From: CBDAQR01 sp965199055
GTDB taxonomy: Bacteria; Pseudomonadota; Gammaproteobacteria; Pseudomonadales; Halieaceae
Assembly: GCA_965199055.1 (NCBI GenBank)
Contig: CBDAQR010000004.1
Location: forward strand, 558,001-622,000
DNA: 64,000 nucleotides
Reading direction: 5' to 3'
Under the pieces are notes generated by a model. That model did not search any database and had not been told where the DNA came from. It was given only the letters and a program-made list of their open reading frames with translations. Numbering within the stretch: the stretch's first letter is position 1; every line of letters begins with the position of its first letter. The translations under genes and the position numbers were made by a program. Below, piece by piece: positions 24,759-34,297 of this stretch.

Positions 24759-26441
24759 ATGAGCAGTAACCGGCGATCAAAAAACATCACCCAGGGGGTG
24801 CAGCGCGCTCCCAACCGTTCCATGTTCTATGGCATGGGTTACGAGGCGGCCGACTTCGACAAGCCAATGATTGGCGTGGCCAATTCCTACTCCACGATTA
24901 CGCCGTGTAACTCTGGCATGCAGCCCCTGGTGGATGCAGCAGTTGATGCGATCAAGGCAGCCGGTGCCAACTCTCAGGTATTCGGTACGCCGACGATCAG
25001 CGATGGCATGGCCATGGGTACCGAGGGGATGAAATACAGTCTCGTCTCGCGAGAGGTAATCGCCGACTGTATTGAAACCTGTGTCGGTGGCCAGTGGATG
25101 GACGGCGTGCTGGTCACCGGTGGTTGTGACAAGAACATGCCGGGCGGCCTGATGGGGATGCTGCGTGCCAATGTGCCCGCGATTTTTGTCTATGGCGGCA
25201 CGATTCTGCCGGGCCGTCTCGACGGTCGCGACCTCAATATTGTCAGCGTCTTCGAAGCGGTGGGCGAGCACAGCGCCGGCCGCATCTCCGATGATGATCT
25301 GCTGGCTGTAGAGAGAAATGCGATTCCCGGTACGGGTTCCTGCGGTGGTATGTATACCGCCAATACCATGAGTTCTGCATTCGAAGCGATTGGCCTCAGC
25401 CTGCCGTATTCCTCAACGATGGCCAACGTTGAGGACGAGAAGCGTGCCAGCGCTGAGGAAAGTGCAAAGGTGCTGGTTGAAGCAGTGAAGAACGATCTTA
25501 AGCCGCGCGATATCGTGACCCGCGAAGCTATCGAGAACGCGGTGGCAGTAGTGATGGCCACCGGTGGTTCCACCAACGCCGTACTGCATTTTCTCGCGAT
25601 TGCGCATGCTGCGGAAGTCGAGTGGACGATTGATGATTTCGAGCGTGTACGCCGCAAGGTGCCGGTGATCTGTGATTTAAAACCCAGTGGCGAGTACATG
25701 GCGATCGATCTGCACCGCGCGGGTGGCATTCCCAGGGTGATGAAAATCCTGCTGGATGCAGGCTTGTTGCACGGCGACTGCATGACGATTACCGGCAAAA
25801 CGGTGGCTGAAAGTCTGGCCGACGTCGAGCCCGGCGCGCCTGAAGGTCAGGATGTTATTCGCCCGATTGAGGCACCGCTCTACGACGAGGGGCACCTCGC
25901 GGTGTTGCGGGGCAATTTGGCCGAGGAGGGCGCAATTGCCAAGATCACCGGTCTCAAAAACCCGACCATTACCGGCCCCGCAAGGTTGTTTGATGACGAG
26001 CAATCCGCGCTGGATGCCATTTTGGCGGGCAGTATCAATCATGGCGACGTGGTGGTGTTGCGTTACCTCGGCCCGAAAGGTGGCCCGGGCATGCCGGAAA
26101 TGCTGGCGCCGACCAGCGCATTGGTCGGGCAGGGCCTGGGAGAAACTGTCGGCCTGATTACTGACGGGCGTTTTTCTGGTGGTACCTGGGGCATGGTTGT
26201 CGGCCACGTTGCCCCGGAGGCGTATGTAGGCGGAACTATCGCGCTGGTAGAAGAGGGCGATAGCATCACTATTGATGCCCACGCACAGCTGCTCGAGCTG
26301 CACGTGGACGCCGATGAGATTGAACGACGTCGCTCAAATTGGAAGCAGCCAGCCCCGCGCTATACGCGCGGCGTACTGGCTAAATTCAGTAACGCGACTG
26401 CCAGCGCCAGCTACGGCGCCGTGTTGGATCGCTTCGAGTAA
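24759..26441 (+). CDS. ilvD: Dihydroxy-acid dehydratase
   Basis: Enzyme of 560 residues in branched-chain amino acid synthesis, dehydrating 2,3-dihydroxy-isovalerate and its homologue to 2-oxo acids. The three iron-sulphur cluster cysteines are C50 (ITPCNSGMQPL), C123 (TGGCDKNMPGG) and C195 (GTGSCGGMYTANTMS). The carboxyl signature LITDGRFSGGTWGMVVGHVAPEA is present. AGGAGC precedes the ATG. Sugar-acid dehydratases share the fold, but the match over motifs and length favours IlvD. It stands alone between a GST gene and a DUF533 gene. Confidence 0.93.
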   Translation: MSSNRRSKNITQGVQRAPNRSMFYGMGYEAADFDKPMIGVANSYSTITPCNSGMQPLVDAAVDAIKAAGANSQVFGTPTISDGMAMGTEGMKYSLVSREVIADCIETCVGGQWMDGVLVTGGCDKNMPGGLMGMLRANVPAIFVYGGTILPGRLDGRDLNIVSVFEAVGEHSAGRISDDDLLAVERNAIPGTGSCGGMYTANTMSSAFEAIGLSLPYSSTMANVEDEKRASAEESAKVLVEAVKNDLKPRDIVTREAIENAVAVVMATGGSTNAVLHFLAIAHAAEVEWTIDDFERVRRKVPVICDLKPSGEYMAIDLHRAGGIPRVMKILLDAGLLHGDCMTITGKTVAESLADVEPGAPEGQDVIRPIEAPLYDEGHLAVLRGNLAEEGAIAKITGLKNPTITGPARLFDDEQSALDAILAGSINHGDVVVLRYLGPKGGPGMPEMLAPTSALVGQGLGETVGLITDGRFSGGTWGMVVGHVAPEAYVGGTIALVEEGDSITIDAHAQLLELHVDADEIERRRSNWKQPAPRYTRGVLAKFSNATASASYGAVLDRFE

Positions 26442-26443
26442 GC

Positions 26444-27142
26444 TTATCCGGCTGTCTGCGCTTGTTCTTCCAGGCGAGTCGCCAGGTCGGCGGGCAGGTC
26501 CAGCATGAATCCCAGCGCGTTGAGGTAAGTGCGACCCTGGTTGCAGGAGCTGTCTATTGCCAGCGCCGAGGCGAGGTACACTTCAGCCGCTGTCTCGGGG
26601 TCAGTGACCTGTAGCGCAATGTCCTTCACATCTGCCGGACTCTGGAATTCATCGAGCACGGCCCCGCGGGCCTCGCGGCTGATGTCTAGCTCGGTGACTT
26701 GCAGGTAGATGCGCTGTCGCTCCTGATCGTCAATGTGTCTATCCGCATTGGCGGCAGCAATCATTGCCTGAATCATGAGCCAGGCTTTAGCCTGACCGGC
26801 GGCGGTATCGTCACTGATGGCAAAGGCGTCCTCGGTAAGGGTTTGGCTGGGGGCGGGCCTGTTTCCGATAGAGGATATGCCCTGTGTCGCGGCATTAGAT
26901 ATTTCGGGTTGCTTGTTCTGTTGGTGCTGACTATAAGCCTTCCATGCCAGTCCACCCAGGGCGGCGATGCCACCGACCTTAACGGCGCCACCCAGCATTT
27001 TGCGGCTTTTCTTGTTCAGCAGCAGGCTGGTGAGAGCGCCACCGGCGACCCCACCCAGAAGGCCCGATCCCAGGCCACCCAGACTAGAAGTATTGTTGGG
27101 CTGCATCTGGTCGAGCAGCCGATTAACTTGCTCATGCGGCAT
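26444..27142 (-). CDS. DUF533 (YebE-like) protein
   Basis: Protein of 232 residues. A glycine-rich stretch (SSLGGLGSGLLGGVAGGALTSLLL) and LGGAVKVGGIAALGGLAWKAY form a likely membrane-associated region of 30-85. From residue 110 comes an acidic helical domain related to TerB (AWLMIQAMIAAANADRHIDDQERQRIYLQV). This is the DUF533 architecture known from E. coli YebE, an envelope-stress-linked protein of unknown mechanism. It converges with ilvD, leaving only two bases between the stops. Confidence 0.88.
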   Translation of the reverse strand: MPHEQVNRLLDQMQPNNTSSLGGLGSGLLGGVAGGALTSLLLNKKSRKMLGGAVKVGGIAALGGLAWKAYSQHQQNKQPEISNAATQGISSIGNRPAPSQTLTEDAFAISDDTAAGQAKAWLMIQAMIAAANADRHIDDQERQRIYLQVTELDISREARGAVLDEFQSPADVKDIALQVTDPETAAEVYLASALAIDSSCNQGRTYLNALGFMLDLPADLATRLEEQAQTAG

Positions 27143-27195
27143 GATAGTGCCTCCTGTTACAACGAGGCTCTATCTTGCGACCAGGTATTTATAAA

Positions 27196-27227
27196 TAAAA
27201 ACCGAAATTAACGTGGTTCTAATTCGG
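27196..27227 (-). terminator. Probable intrinsic terminator of the RutE-like gene
   Basis: On the minus strand a stem formed by TAATTCGG (27220-27227) and CCGAAATTA (27202-27210), with one bulge, is followed by a run of T (A-run 27197-27201 on the plus strand). It lies 13 bases beyond the stop codon of the nitroreductase gene. The low GC of the stem lowers confidence. Confidence 0.45.
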
Positions 27228-27240
27228 AAATACCGAGTAT

Positions 27241-27915
27241 TTATGCGATCTGGCAGGCCTCGTCGAAGGGCAGGCGTGGCAGGCGCTGGAAGATTTTTTC
27301 AGCATCACCGTAACCGAGGCCGCAGAGAAAGTTGCTTTTGATCGTGGTGCCGGCGAAGAAGGCTTCATCGATGGCCGCGTTATCAAAGCCAGACATGGGT
27401 CCACAGTCGAGGCCGCAGGCACGGGCTGCGATCATCAAGTAGGCGCCCTGCAGGGTGCCGTTTCTGAAAGCGGTAATCTGGGCCAGCTCTGGGAGCCCCT
27501 CAAACAACTCCTTGCCTTCATCGGCGGCATGAGCAAACAGCAAATCCATCCGATCAAAGAAGCGTTCGTCGTGGCCGATGATGGCAACCACTGGTGCGGT
27601 CATAACTTTATCGACGTTGGAGGGCATCAGCGTGGGGGCGATTTTTTCTTTCCCCTCTTGACTGCGCACGAACACAAAGCGGGCTGGGCTGCCGTTCATG
27701 CTGGTGGCGCCCATCTTGGTGATGTCGTAGACGCGTTTCAGCAAGTCATCGCTAACTGCGCGGTCCTGCCAGCCATTCATACTGCGACCGTTATTAAAGA
27801 GCAGGTCGAGCCCTGCCTGGTCCAGTTCGGGGTTGGTGCCTTTGAAGCTGGCAAAGGCCTCTTGTGCCTCAGATACCATCTTTGCCTGCTCTTCGCTCAT
27901 TTCCATGTCGGCCAT
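27241..27915 (-). CDS. RutE-like malonic semialdehyde reductase / nitroreductase family
   Basis: FMN-dependent nitroreductase-fold protein of 224 residues. Family segments are LLFNNGRSMNGWQDRAVSDD near residue 45, SMNGSPARFVFVRS near 75 and AARACGLDCGPMSGFDNAAID near 165. Close relatives (RutE, HadB) reduce malonic semialdehyde or 3-haloacrylate-type substrates, or carry out unspecific nitro reductions. The neighbouring genes (Old Yellow Enzyme, SDR) are not Rut genes, so the uracil pathway role cannot be inferred here. The start ATG is preceded by GGAG. Confidence 0.87.
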   Translation of the reverse strand: MADMEMSEEQAKMVSEAQEAFASFKGTNPELDQAGLDLLFNNGRSMNGWQDRAVSDDLLKRVYDITKMGATSMNGSPARFVFVRSQEGKEKIAPTLMPSNVDKVMTAPVVAIIGHDERFFDRMDLLFAHAADEGKELFEGLPELAQITAFRNGTLQGAYLMIAARACGLDCGPMSGFDNAAIDEAFFAGTTIKSNFLCGLGYGDAEKIFQRLPRLPFDEACQIA

Positions 27916-28004
27916 GGTTGTCTCCTCAAGATCGTGAAGCGCACTAGTGTACGGATTCTGAGGCGCAGGGGAAATGAATGCGGTTGGCTAGGAAGCGCCG
28001 GGGA

Positions 28005-29222
28005 TCAGCGCGGTAACTGCAACGTGTTCTCAGTACAATAGATGCCGCCCGGCGCTTCAATCAGCGCGGCGCATTTGTTGCAGTGGCTGCAGCCATTTTT
28101 GTAGTTGGGATTGGCCGTTGCGTTGTTCACGAAGTTGGGATCTTTGATGAGTGGGCGTCCCAGCTGCACGAAGTCGAAGCCTTCTCGCATTACCGTCTCC
28201 AGGCTATCGAGTTCGGTACAGCCTCCAATGTAGATCATCTGGCACTGGACCTTGTCGCGAATCTTCTTTGCATCCTCGAGGAAGTAGTTTTCCTCGTAGG
28301 GGTAATAGCGAAACATCTTTGAGCCGATTATTTTCAGGCCCAGCTTGGTAATCGGGTTCTTCTCGACCTCAATCAGGCCTTTATCCAGGGTCTGGCCACG
28401 AAAATACACCATGGGATTGAAGCTGCTGGTGCCACCGGAGCAGATAAGTGCATCGATGCCTGCTTCATCGAGCATCGCGGCCACCTGCAAAGCTTCTTCG
28501 AACTGCAGGCCATCTTTGATCCCGTCGGTCATCCCCATCTTCCCCATGATGGGAAAATCATCACCGACTGCCTTGCGCACCGCTTCGAGGACTAGCAGTG
28601 GCAGGCGCATGCGGTTTTGCAGGCTGCCGCCATACTCATCGCTGCGTCGGTTGGTCTTGGGGCTGATGAACTGTGACAAACCGTAACCGTGACTGAAGTG
28701 AATCTCCACGGCATCGAAGCCGACGTCTTTCATCAGTTTCGCAGCGTCATGATAGGTCTGCACCAGGTAGTCGATGTCGTCAATCGTCATCGCACCGGCA
28801 AAGGGCAGTCCAGAAGGAGCACCCAGCATGTTGAACTGGCGTGAGGGTCCCAGGGGTCGCTTCAGGCGCTGCAGCTTTCGGTTCTTCGAAAAGTTGCCAC
28901 AGTGGGCCATCTGGCCAGAAATCTTTACATCGGCATCGACTGTCTTCAGCTCCTCGCAGAGACGCTGCAGCTGCGGGCGATGACACTCGCCGACCCACAG
29001 CATCTGGTCGTTGATGCGGCCATCTGCTTCGGTCGCGCAATAACCGATGGTTGTCATTGCGGTGCCGCCGGCGACAATCCCCTTGTGAAAGTCCAGTAGC
29101 AGATCGCCAGGGGCACCTTCAGGTGTTTTACCCTCGTAGGTGGCTGCCTTGAGAATGCGGTTCTTTAGCGGCAGTTTGCCCAGCGTGGCTGGAGAAAACG
29201 CCCGGTTCAGATGCTCACTCAT
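28005..29222 (-). CDS. NADH:flavin oxidoreductase (Old Yellow Enzyme family)
   Basis: FMN TIM-barrel enzyme of 405 residues. FSPATLGKLPLKNRILKAATYEG opens the barrel, AVEIHFSHGYGLSQFISPKTNRRSDEYGGSLQNRMR is the family signature near residue 175, and FDFVQLGRPLIKDPNF binds the FMN phosphate. The tail has a CSHCNKC motif like the iron-sulphur site of 2,4-dienoyl-CoA reductases, but there is no second flavin domain. Such enzymes reduce activated double bonds of enones or dienoyl-CoA. The gene follows an SDR gene by 15 bases on the same strand, and the pair may process one substrate. Confidence 0.9.
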   Translation of the reverse strand: MSEHLNRAFSPATLGKLPLKNRILKAATYEGKTPEGAPGDLLLDFHKGIVAGGTAMTTIGYCATEADGRINDQMLWVGECHRPQLQRLCEELKTVDADVKISGQMAHCGNFSKNRKLQRLKRPLGPSRQFNMLGAPSGLPFAGAMTIDDIDYLVQTYHDAAKLMKDVGFDAVEIHFSHGYGLSQFISPKTNRRSDEYGGSLQNRMRLPLLVLEAVRKAVGDDFPIMGKMGMTDGIKDGLQFEEALQVAAMLDEAGIDALICSGGTSSFNPMVYFRGQTLDKGLIEVEKNPITKLGLKIIGSKMFRYYPYEENYFLEDAKKIRDKVQCQMIYIGGCTELDSLETVMREGFDFVQLGRPLIKDPNFVNNATANPNYKNGCSHCNKCAALIEAPGGIYCTENTLQLPR

Positions 29223-29237
29223 TTTTGCGAAATTGGA

Positions 29238-30002
29238 TTAGATATGTTCCTGGCGAGTATGCGCGTCGTATCCGCCGTCGATAAACAGGTTTGATCCACA
29301 CACGTTGCTGGCGGCTGGTGACAGCAGGAACTCGATGCAGCTCACGATTTCCTCCGGTTGGCCCATGCGGCCCAGTGGTGTTGCATCGATCAGGCCTTGC
29401 ATGACGGCTGCCATATCGGGGTCCTCAAACAGCGGCGCGGTCATGGGCGTTTCGATGGGGCCAGGTGCAACAGCGTTCATGCGAACGCCTGCTCTCGCGT
29501 ACTCCATGCAGTTTTGGCGCATCCAGATATTGAGCGCACGCTTGCCTACCATGTAGTGCATGCCGTTGTCGTCTTCTTCAGAGATCCGCAAAGCCTCTGT
29601 CTCATCGCGGGCCAGAAGAGCGTTGAGCAGATCGTCATTAGGTGACTGCATGGGCGCCGAGTTGGAGCACAGCAGTACAACGCTGCCATTCTTTTTGGCT
29701 AACAGATCGCGCAGACCCTCCAGAAATTCGATGGTGCCGAAGAAATTTACTGAGGTGATCAGGGTGCCGGGCGGGCCTCCGCCAGCGATGCCGGCCAGAG
29801 GAACCAGTCCGTCCAGGCCGTCGGGCGCTGCATCAACGACCCCGGCGACTGCCGCTTGGCGGCCTTCGGGCGCGGAAAGGTCGGCGATAACATCGGCATC
29901 GCGCATGTCAACGGTAACAACGGTGTGCCCCTGCTCTTGCAGGGATTTACAGAGTGCGGCGCCAATGCCTGAGGCCGAACCAGTGAGTGCGTAAGTACCC
30001 AT
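29238..30002 (-). CDS. SDR family oxidoreductase, 3-alpha-hydroxysteroid dehydrogenase-like
   Basis: Protein of 254 residues, short for an SDR. TGSASGIGAALCKSLQEQGH binds NAD(P), DMRDADVIADLSAPEGR follows beta-strand 2, and the catalytic YMVGKRALNIW lies near 160, with a serine upstream in VVLLCSNSAPMQ. The layout, including the ending GSNLFIDGGYDAHTRQ, resembles bacterial 3-alpha-hydroxysteroid dehydrogenase/carbonyl reductase. It may oxidise a steroid or bulky ketone, in line with the co-directional Old Yellow Enzyme gene. The specific substrate is uncertain. Confidence 0.87.
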   Translation of the reverse strand: MGTYALTGSASGIGAALCKSLQEQGHTVVTVDMRDADVIADLSAPEGRQAAVAGVVDAAPDGLDGLVPLAGIAGGGPPGTLITSVNFFGTIEFLEGLRDLLAKKNGSVVLLCSNSAPMQSPNDDLLNALLARDETEALRISEEDDNGMHYMVGKRALNIWMRQNCMEYARAGVRMNAVAPGPIETPMTAPLFEDPDMAAVMQGLIDATPLGRMGQPEEIVSCIEFLLSPAASNVCGSNLFIDGGYDAHTRQEHI

Positions 30003-30246
30003 GAGTGTGTCTCCGTGAAATTCGCGCGCAGTTTACGCTGTTTACCAGTGTAGTCGCGATGCTTTGGGTGCACACAATGCCGTCGGGTCTAAATAGTTTA
30101 TCCGCCAGCGCCATTAGTAGAAGCACTGGTTTAGCAAGCTGCTATCAATTCTGCTTGTTGTATTCAGGGGGCTTTTTCGTTGTTAGCGCCTCAGTAGCTG
30201 CCGGTAGTATCTCCGCCATAAATCAAACTTATCCCCCGAGGGTATT
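30003..30246. promoter_or_regulatory. Divergent intergenic region SDR/FAD-monooxygenase
   Basis: The 244-base gap separates the two divergent units and must contain both promoters. The only clear element is the ribosome site GAGGG six bases before the plus-strand ATG. I see no convincing palindrome or small ORF. Confidence 0.3.
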
Positions 30247-31923
30247 ATGGAAGAGCAGCAAGTCATTATTATCGGTGCGGGACCGGTTGGACTCACCGCA
30301 GCAATGGATCTCGCCAAGCGCGGTATCAACGTTACTGTCGTGGAGAGCCGCGCTGAAGATGAGCCGGCGGATGCCAAATGCAATACGGTTGCTGCACGCA
30401 CCCTTGAAATATTCCGTTCTTTGGGTATTTCCAATGAGGTGCGCGCAGCAGGTCTGCTAGACGATTTCCCCACTGATGTGCTTTATTGCACGACCATCAA
30501 TGGCGAAGAAATTACTCGTATCGAGCTACCGAGTCGGAACGAGCGTTTTGGCACTGATGGACATAGTGCGCCTGGCTATCTCGATAGCAATTGGGAAACG
30601 CCTGAGCCGGTGGTGCGTGTGAGTCAGTTTTACTTAAACCCCATTCTTTACCAGCACGCAAAAAGCTTCGAGCGCATTACGCTGATGCCGGAAACGGCCT
30701 TTATCCGTTACGAAGATTCGAGCGGTGGCGTAACCGTGCATTGCGAAAGACGATCCGGTGAGTCAATTGTGCTGAAAGGGCGTTACCTGATCGGTTGTGA
30801 CGGCGCCTCCAGCGCCATTCGCAAACAAATGGGCGTGCGATTACAGGGTGATACCGAGATCGGAAAGATGCGCTCTACGCTGGTGCGTTGTCGAGCGATC
30901 AAGGATCTATTCCCGGCACGGCCCGCTTGGATGACATGGACTCTCAATCAGCGGGTGCGGGGTACGGTGGTGGCCATCGACGGCGATGAGTTATGGCTGA
31001 TTCATCGCATGGTCGACCTCGATAAGCCCTACGAATCGCTCGATCATGAGCAGTCACTGCGCGATGTGCTGGGCGTGGATAAGGACTTTAGCTGGGAAGA
31101 GATCCATCATCAGGATTGGACCGCGCGGCGCATGGTGGCCGAACGATTCAGGGACAATAACGTATTTGTTTGCGGCGACGCGGCCCACATTTGGGTGCCG
31201 TTTGCGGGCTATGGCATGAATGCAGGTATCGCAGATTGTACGAACCTGAGCTGGATGATGGCAGCGGTATTGAACGGTCACGCAGACGAATCCATTCTGT
31301 CGGCGCATGAGCGAGAACGTCACCCTATCACCGAGCAGGTTAGCCATTTTGCGATGGGCAAGGCACAGGAATACCTGGATCGTGCGCAAAATCGGCCTAT
31401 TCCCAAGATTCTCGAAAAACGGAATTTCATAGCGCGTTTTGTTCGCAAGCAGCTGGGCAAAACACTGTATGACATGAATGCACCGCAGTTCGCCTGTTCG
31501 GGACTCAACTTTGGGTACTACTACGATAACTCGCCCATTGTTGCCTATGACGGTGAGTCGGCTCCGCAATATGAAATGGGTGAGTACACCTCGTCTACTG
31601 TGCCTGGCTGCCGGATGCCGCATTACTGGATTGATGGCAAAACCTCGCTCTACGATGCATTAGGGCTGAACTACACCTTGCTGAAATTTGACGATTCTGT
31701 GGATGTGAGCGCGCTGGAAGCCGCCGCAGAGCGGCTGGGCTTTCCGGTGGATATTCTGAGCTGTGACGCACCTAAGGGCGCCGCTTGGAATAAAACCAAA
31801 CTGGTCCTGGTGCGCCCCGATCAGCACGTGGCTTGGCGTGGCGATGCTGTGCCTGTCGATGTCGATGGCTTACTGGCAACTTTCATCGGCCGAGCATCGG
31901 AAAACAAACGAGAAGCCGCATGA
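30247..31923 (+). CDS. FAD-dependent aromatic monooxygenase, MhpA-like
   Basis: Flavin hydroxylase of 558 residues. The dinucleotide motif IIGAGPVGLTAAMDLAKRGI is at residue 7, the DG motif in YLIGCDGASSAIRKQMGV near 190, and the GD motif FVCGDAAHIWVPFAGYGMNAGIADC near 310. A carboxyl thioredoxin-like tail (VLVRPDQHVAWRGDAVPVDVDGLL) is that of 3-(3-hydroxyphenyl)propionate and phenol-type hydroxylases. It would insert a hydroxyl group ortho to an existing one using NAD(P)H and O2, giving a catechol. It overlaps the next gene, a C-C hydrolase, by four bases (ATGA), and an extradiol dioxygenase gene lies 3.4 kb downstream. Confidence 0.92.
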   Translation: MEEQQVIIIGAGPVGLTAAMDLAKRGINVTVVESRAEDEPADAKCNTVAARTLEIFRSLGISNEVRAAGLLDDFPTDVLYCTTINGEEITRIELPSRNERFGTDGHSAPGYLDSNWETPEPVVRVSQFYLNPILYQHAKSFERITLMPETAFIRYEDSSGGVTVHCERRSGESIVLKGRYLIGCDGASSAIRKQMGVRLQGDTEIGKMRSTLVRCRAIKDLFPARPAWMTWTLNQRVRGTVVAIDGDELWLIHRMVDLDKPYESLDHEQSLRDVLGVDKDFSWEEIHHQDWTARRMVAERFRDNNVFVCGDAAHIWVPFAGYGMNAGIADCTNLSWMMAAVLNGHADESILSAHERERHPITEQVSHFAMGKAQEYLDRAQNRPIPKILEKRNFIARFVRKQLGKTLYDMNAPQFACSGLNFGYYYDNSPIVAYDGESAPQYEMGEYTSSTVPGCRMPHYWIDGKTSLYDALGLNYTLLKFDDSVDVSALEAAAERLGFPVDILSCDAPKGAAWNKTKLVLVRPDQHVAWRGDAVPVDVDGLLATFIGRASENKREAA

Positions 31924-32768
31924 CACTCGACGATGTAAGGACGCAGTTTGTCGAGTTCGGTGAGCGGCGCATATTCGTGAGTGAGCTGGGTGAAGGACAC
32001 CCTGTGCTGATGTTGCATGGCGGTGGACCCGGTGCCACCGGTATGTCCAACTATGCAAAGAACGTCGAGGCGCTGGCGCAGCACTTTCGCGTGATCGTGC
32101 CCGACATGCAGGGCTACGGCCAGTCGAGTAAGGGGGTTGATCGAAACGACCCCTTTGGTGACCTGGCTTCCGTCATGCTGGGGCTCTTCGATGCGATGGG
32201 TATCGAGAAGGCTCACCTTATCGGGAACTCTCTAGGTGGTGCTACTGTACTGCGGATGGCGCTGGATCGCCCCAGTTGCGCGGCCAGTTTGATGCTGATG
32301 GGCCCGGGCGGCGTTAATCTCACCCGAGAGCTGCCGACAAAAGGACTCAAGTGTCTGCTGAACTACTACAAAGGATCGGGACCGAGCCGCGAGAAGTTAC
32401 GGGAATTCATCTGTGAGTATCTGGTCTACGATGCCAGTCAGGTGCCTGAGGAGGTGATTGACCTGCGCTATGCCGGCAGTATCGATCCTGAGGTCGTGGC
32501 CAAGCCACCCTTGGGTATGACGCCCAAAGGCATGTTCCGCTCGGATTTCACGCGCGATTCAAGGCTTAAGGAGTGTCAGGTGCCGTGTCTAGCGCTGTGG
32601 GGTGCCGATGACAAAGTAAACCGCCCCAGTGGAGCGGCGGCGCTACAGCGACTCATGCCCAACTGCGATAGTTACTTATTCGCGAATACGGGCCACTGGG
32701 TGCAATGGGAGCGCGCAGAAGAATTTAATACCATTACCACGATGTTTATGCAGAAGCACCAGGCGTGA
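31920..32768 (+). CDS. Alpha/beta hydrolase, meta-cleavage product hydrolase-like
   Basis: Hydrolase of 282 residues with ATG at 31920 overlapping the upstream stop. The oxyanion segment LMLHGGGPGATGMSNY is the hallmark of the MCP hydrolases (MhpC, BphD, HsaD), the nucleophile S104 lies in LIGNSLGGATVLRM, and the acid and base are in ALWGADDKVNR and ANTGHWVQWERAEEF. These enzymes cut the C-C bond of a ring-cleavage product, yielding a carboxylic acid and a 2-hydroxydienoate. With the hydroxylase and extradiol dioxygenase it completes three steps of a meta-cleavage route; the downstream hydratase and aldolase genes are not here. Confidence 0.92.
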   Translation: MTLDDVRTQFVEFGERRIFVSELGEGHPVLMLHGGGPGATGMSNYAKNVEALAQHFRVIVPDMQGYGQSSKGVDRNDPFGDLASVMLGLFDAMGIEKAHLIGNSLGGATVLRMALDRPSCAASLMLMGPGGVNLTRELPTKGLKCLLNYYKGSGPSREKLREFICEYLVYDASQVPEEVIDLRYAGSIDPEVVAKPPLGMTPKGMFRSDFTRDSRLKECQVPCLALWGADDKVNRPSGAAALQRLMPNCDSYLFANTGHWVQWERAEEFNTITTMFMQKHQA

Positions 32769-34240
32769 CTTTGTTCCGCTGGCATTTAGCGCTAGTCCTG
32801 TTAGTGGGTCTGAGCGGTTGTGGTGTGGATGTCACGGAATCGCTGGCGCAGAACTACAACGCTTGGCAACCCAGCGAGACTGCAAGGCGAGCTCAAGCGC
32901 CTGACAGCGATCAGCTGCGTGCCTATGTCGGCGCCACGCTGATTGACGGTACCGGTGCTGAGGCTGTCCAAGATGCGACGGTTCTTGTGCGTGGCCGCGA
33001 GATTATTGCTGTTGGCAGCGCTGTCGAGGTGCCCCCGCAGGCGCAGATTGAGGATGTTCGCGGTAAGTGGATCGTTCCAGGCTTATTTGACTCTCATATT
33101 CATTTCATGACCTCCGGGCGCAGCTACACGCGGCCGGCCATGTTGGACCTTCAGCATCTGGTGGCTTACGAAGATGAGATCGCCTGGATCGAGGCACATC
33201 TGCCCGATACCTTGCGCAGCATGCTCTGCGCTGGCGTAACCAGCGTGCTGTCTGCTGGTGGTCCTCGTATTGAATACCAGGGGCGTGAGCTGTCGCGACA
33301 GATGGTTGATGCACCCTCGGTGTTTGTGAGTCACGGGGTCGTGGCAAACGTCCCCCGGTTTATCGCCGGCCCCATCTTTCCGCGCTGGCACGGCGATCTG
33401 GTGATCAAGCCCATTACCAGCGCAGAGGAGGGCAGGGCCTTTGTCCAACAGGGTGCTGCTTGGGGAGCAGACGCGATAAAGACGGCGGTCGATGATCGTG
33501 GTAACGCGCTTATGGGCCTTATGATGATGAGTTGGCCCTCAGTACATGAGGCGATGATCGCTGAAGCGAAAGCACAGGGGCTTAAGTTCACCAGTCATGT
33601 ACACCAGCTGGAAACGGCCCGACAACTCATTGAACTGGGTGTCGATAGCCTGCAGCACATTCCGATGGACGCAGCTCTCGATGATGAGTTTCTCGCATTG
33701 GCAAAGTCATCCGGCGTTATCGTCGTACCTACCCTGGCGCTGCGCAAGCGCACCTTTGGTGAACTGTTCTCAGAAAACATTGAGTTACTGCCGATCGAAA
33801 AAACCTGTGGAATACCCGACGTGATCGAGAGCTGGAATGTACCGATGCCGGAGCGCAGTGAAGAGGCGCTCAAGTATGGGGAATCTGGCAGACTTGTAGC
33901 GATTGAGAACGTAGCGCGACTCTATAAAGCGGGCGTGCCGCTGGCCGCGGCTACCGATGCCGGGCTGATGGGGCTGCTACACGGCGCCTCCATGCACCTG
34001 GAACTGGCCGAGATGCGCGCAGCGGGTATGACCAATGCTGATCTAATCGTCGCGGCCACACTCACCGCCGCGCGGGTGGCTGGGAAGGAGGCACGCTACG
34101 GCAGTATCGAACCGGGCAAATACGCAGACTTCTTGCTCCTGTCTGCGAACCCCTTGGACAATATCGCCAATTTGCAGGCTATCGATACGGTGGTGAAGTA
34201 TGGCCAACCGTTCCGACAAGAGATGCTGTTGCCGCGATAA
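32765..34240 (+). CDS. Amidohydrolase family lipoprotein
   Basis: Metal-dependent hydrolase of 491 residues with a GTG start overlapping the previous stop. Residues 1-19 form a lipoprotein signal (lipidated C19 in VGLSGC). The metal-binding SHIHF follows KWIVPGLFD near residue 110. A lysine in WGADAIKTAVDDRG near 240, a histidine in KFTSHVHQLETARQLIELGVDSLQH near 275 and AATDAGLMG near 400 complete the imidazolonepropionase-like fold. It is anchored in the envelope, where its partners in this operon are cytoplasmic. It may hydrolyse an amide or lactone of the substrate before uptake. Substrate unknown. Confidence 0.85.
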   Translation: MTLFRWHLALVLLVGLSGCGVDVTESLAQNYNAWQPSETARRAQAPDSDQLRAYVGATLIDGTGAEAVQDATVLVRGREIIAVGSAVEVPPQAQIEDVRGKWIVPGLFDSHIHFMTSGRSYTRPAMLDLQHLVAYEDEIAWIEAHLPDTLRSMLCAGVTSVLSAGGPRIEYQGRELSRQMVDAPSVFVSHGVVANVPRFIAGPIFPRWHGDLVIKPITSAEEGRAFVQQGAAWGADAIKTAVDDRGNALMGLMMMSWPSVHEAMIAEAKAQGLKFTSHVHQLETARQLIELGVDSLQHIPMDAALDDEFLALAKSSGVIVVPTLALRKRTFGELFSENIELLPIEKTCGIPDVIESWNVPMPERSEEALKYGESGRLVAIENVARLYKAGVPLAAATDAGLMGLLHGASMHLELAEMRAAGMTNADLIVAATLTAARVAGKEARYGSIEPGKYADFLLLSANPLDNIANLQAIDTVVKYGQPFRQEMLLPR

Positions 34241-34297
34241 TGACACTCGCCAGAGTGCTGGTTATCATGCCACCAATAACGATAACGAGGTGGTGGT
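34241..34297. promoter_or_regulatory. Possible LysR operator before the second LysR gene
   Basis: GTTATC at 34261-34266 pairs with GATAAC at 34281-34286 across 14 bases, a T-N-A type interrupted dyad of LysR proteins. It lies 12 bases before the LysR start codon and would allow autoregulation. The short stems leave a chance match possible. Confidence 0.35.
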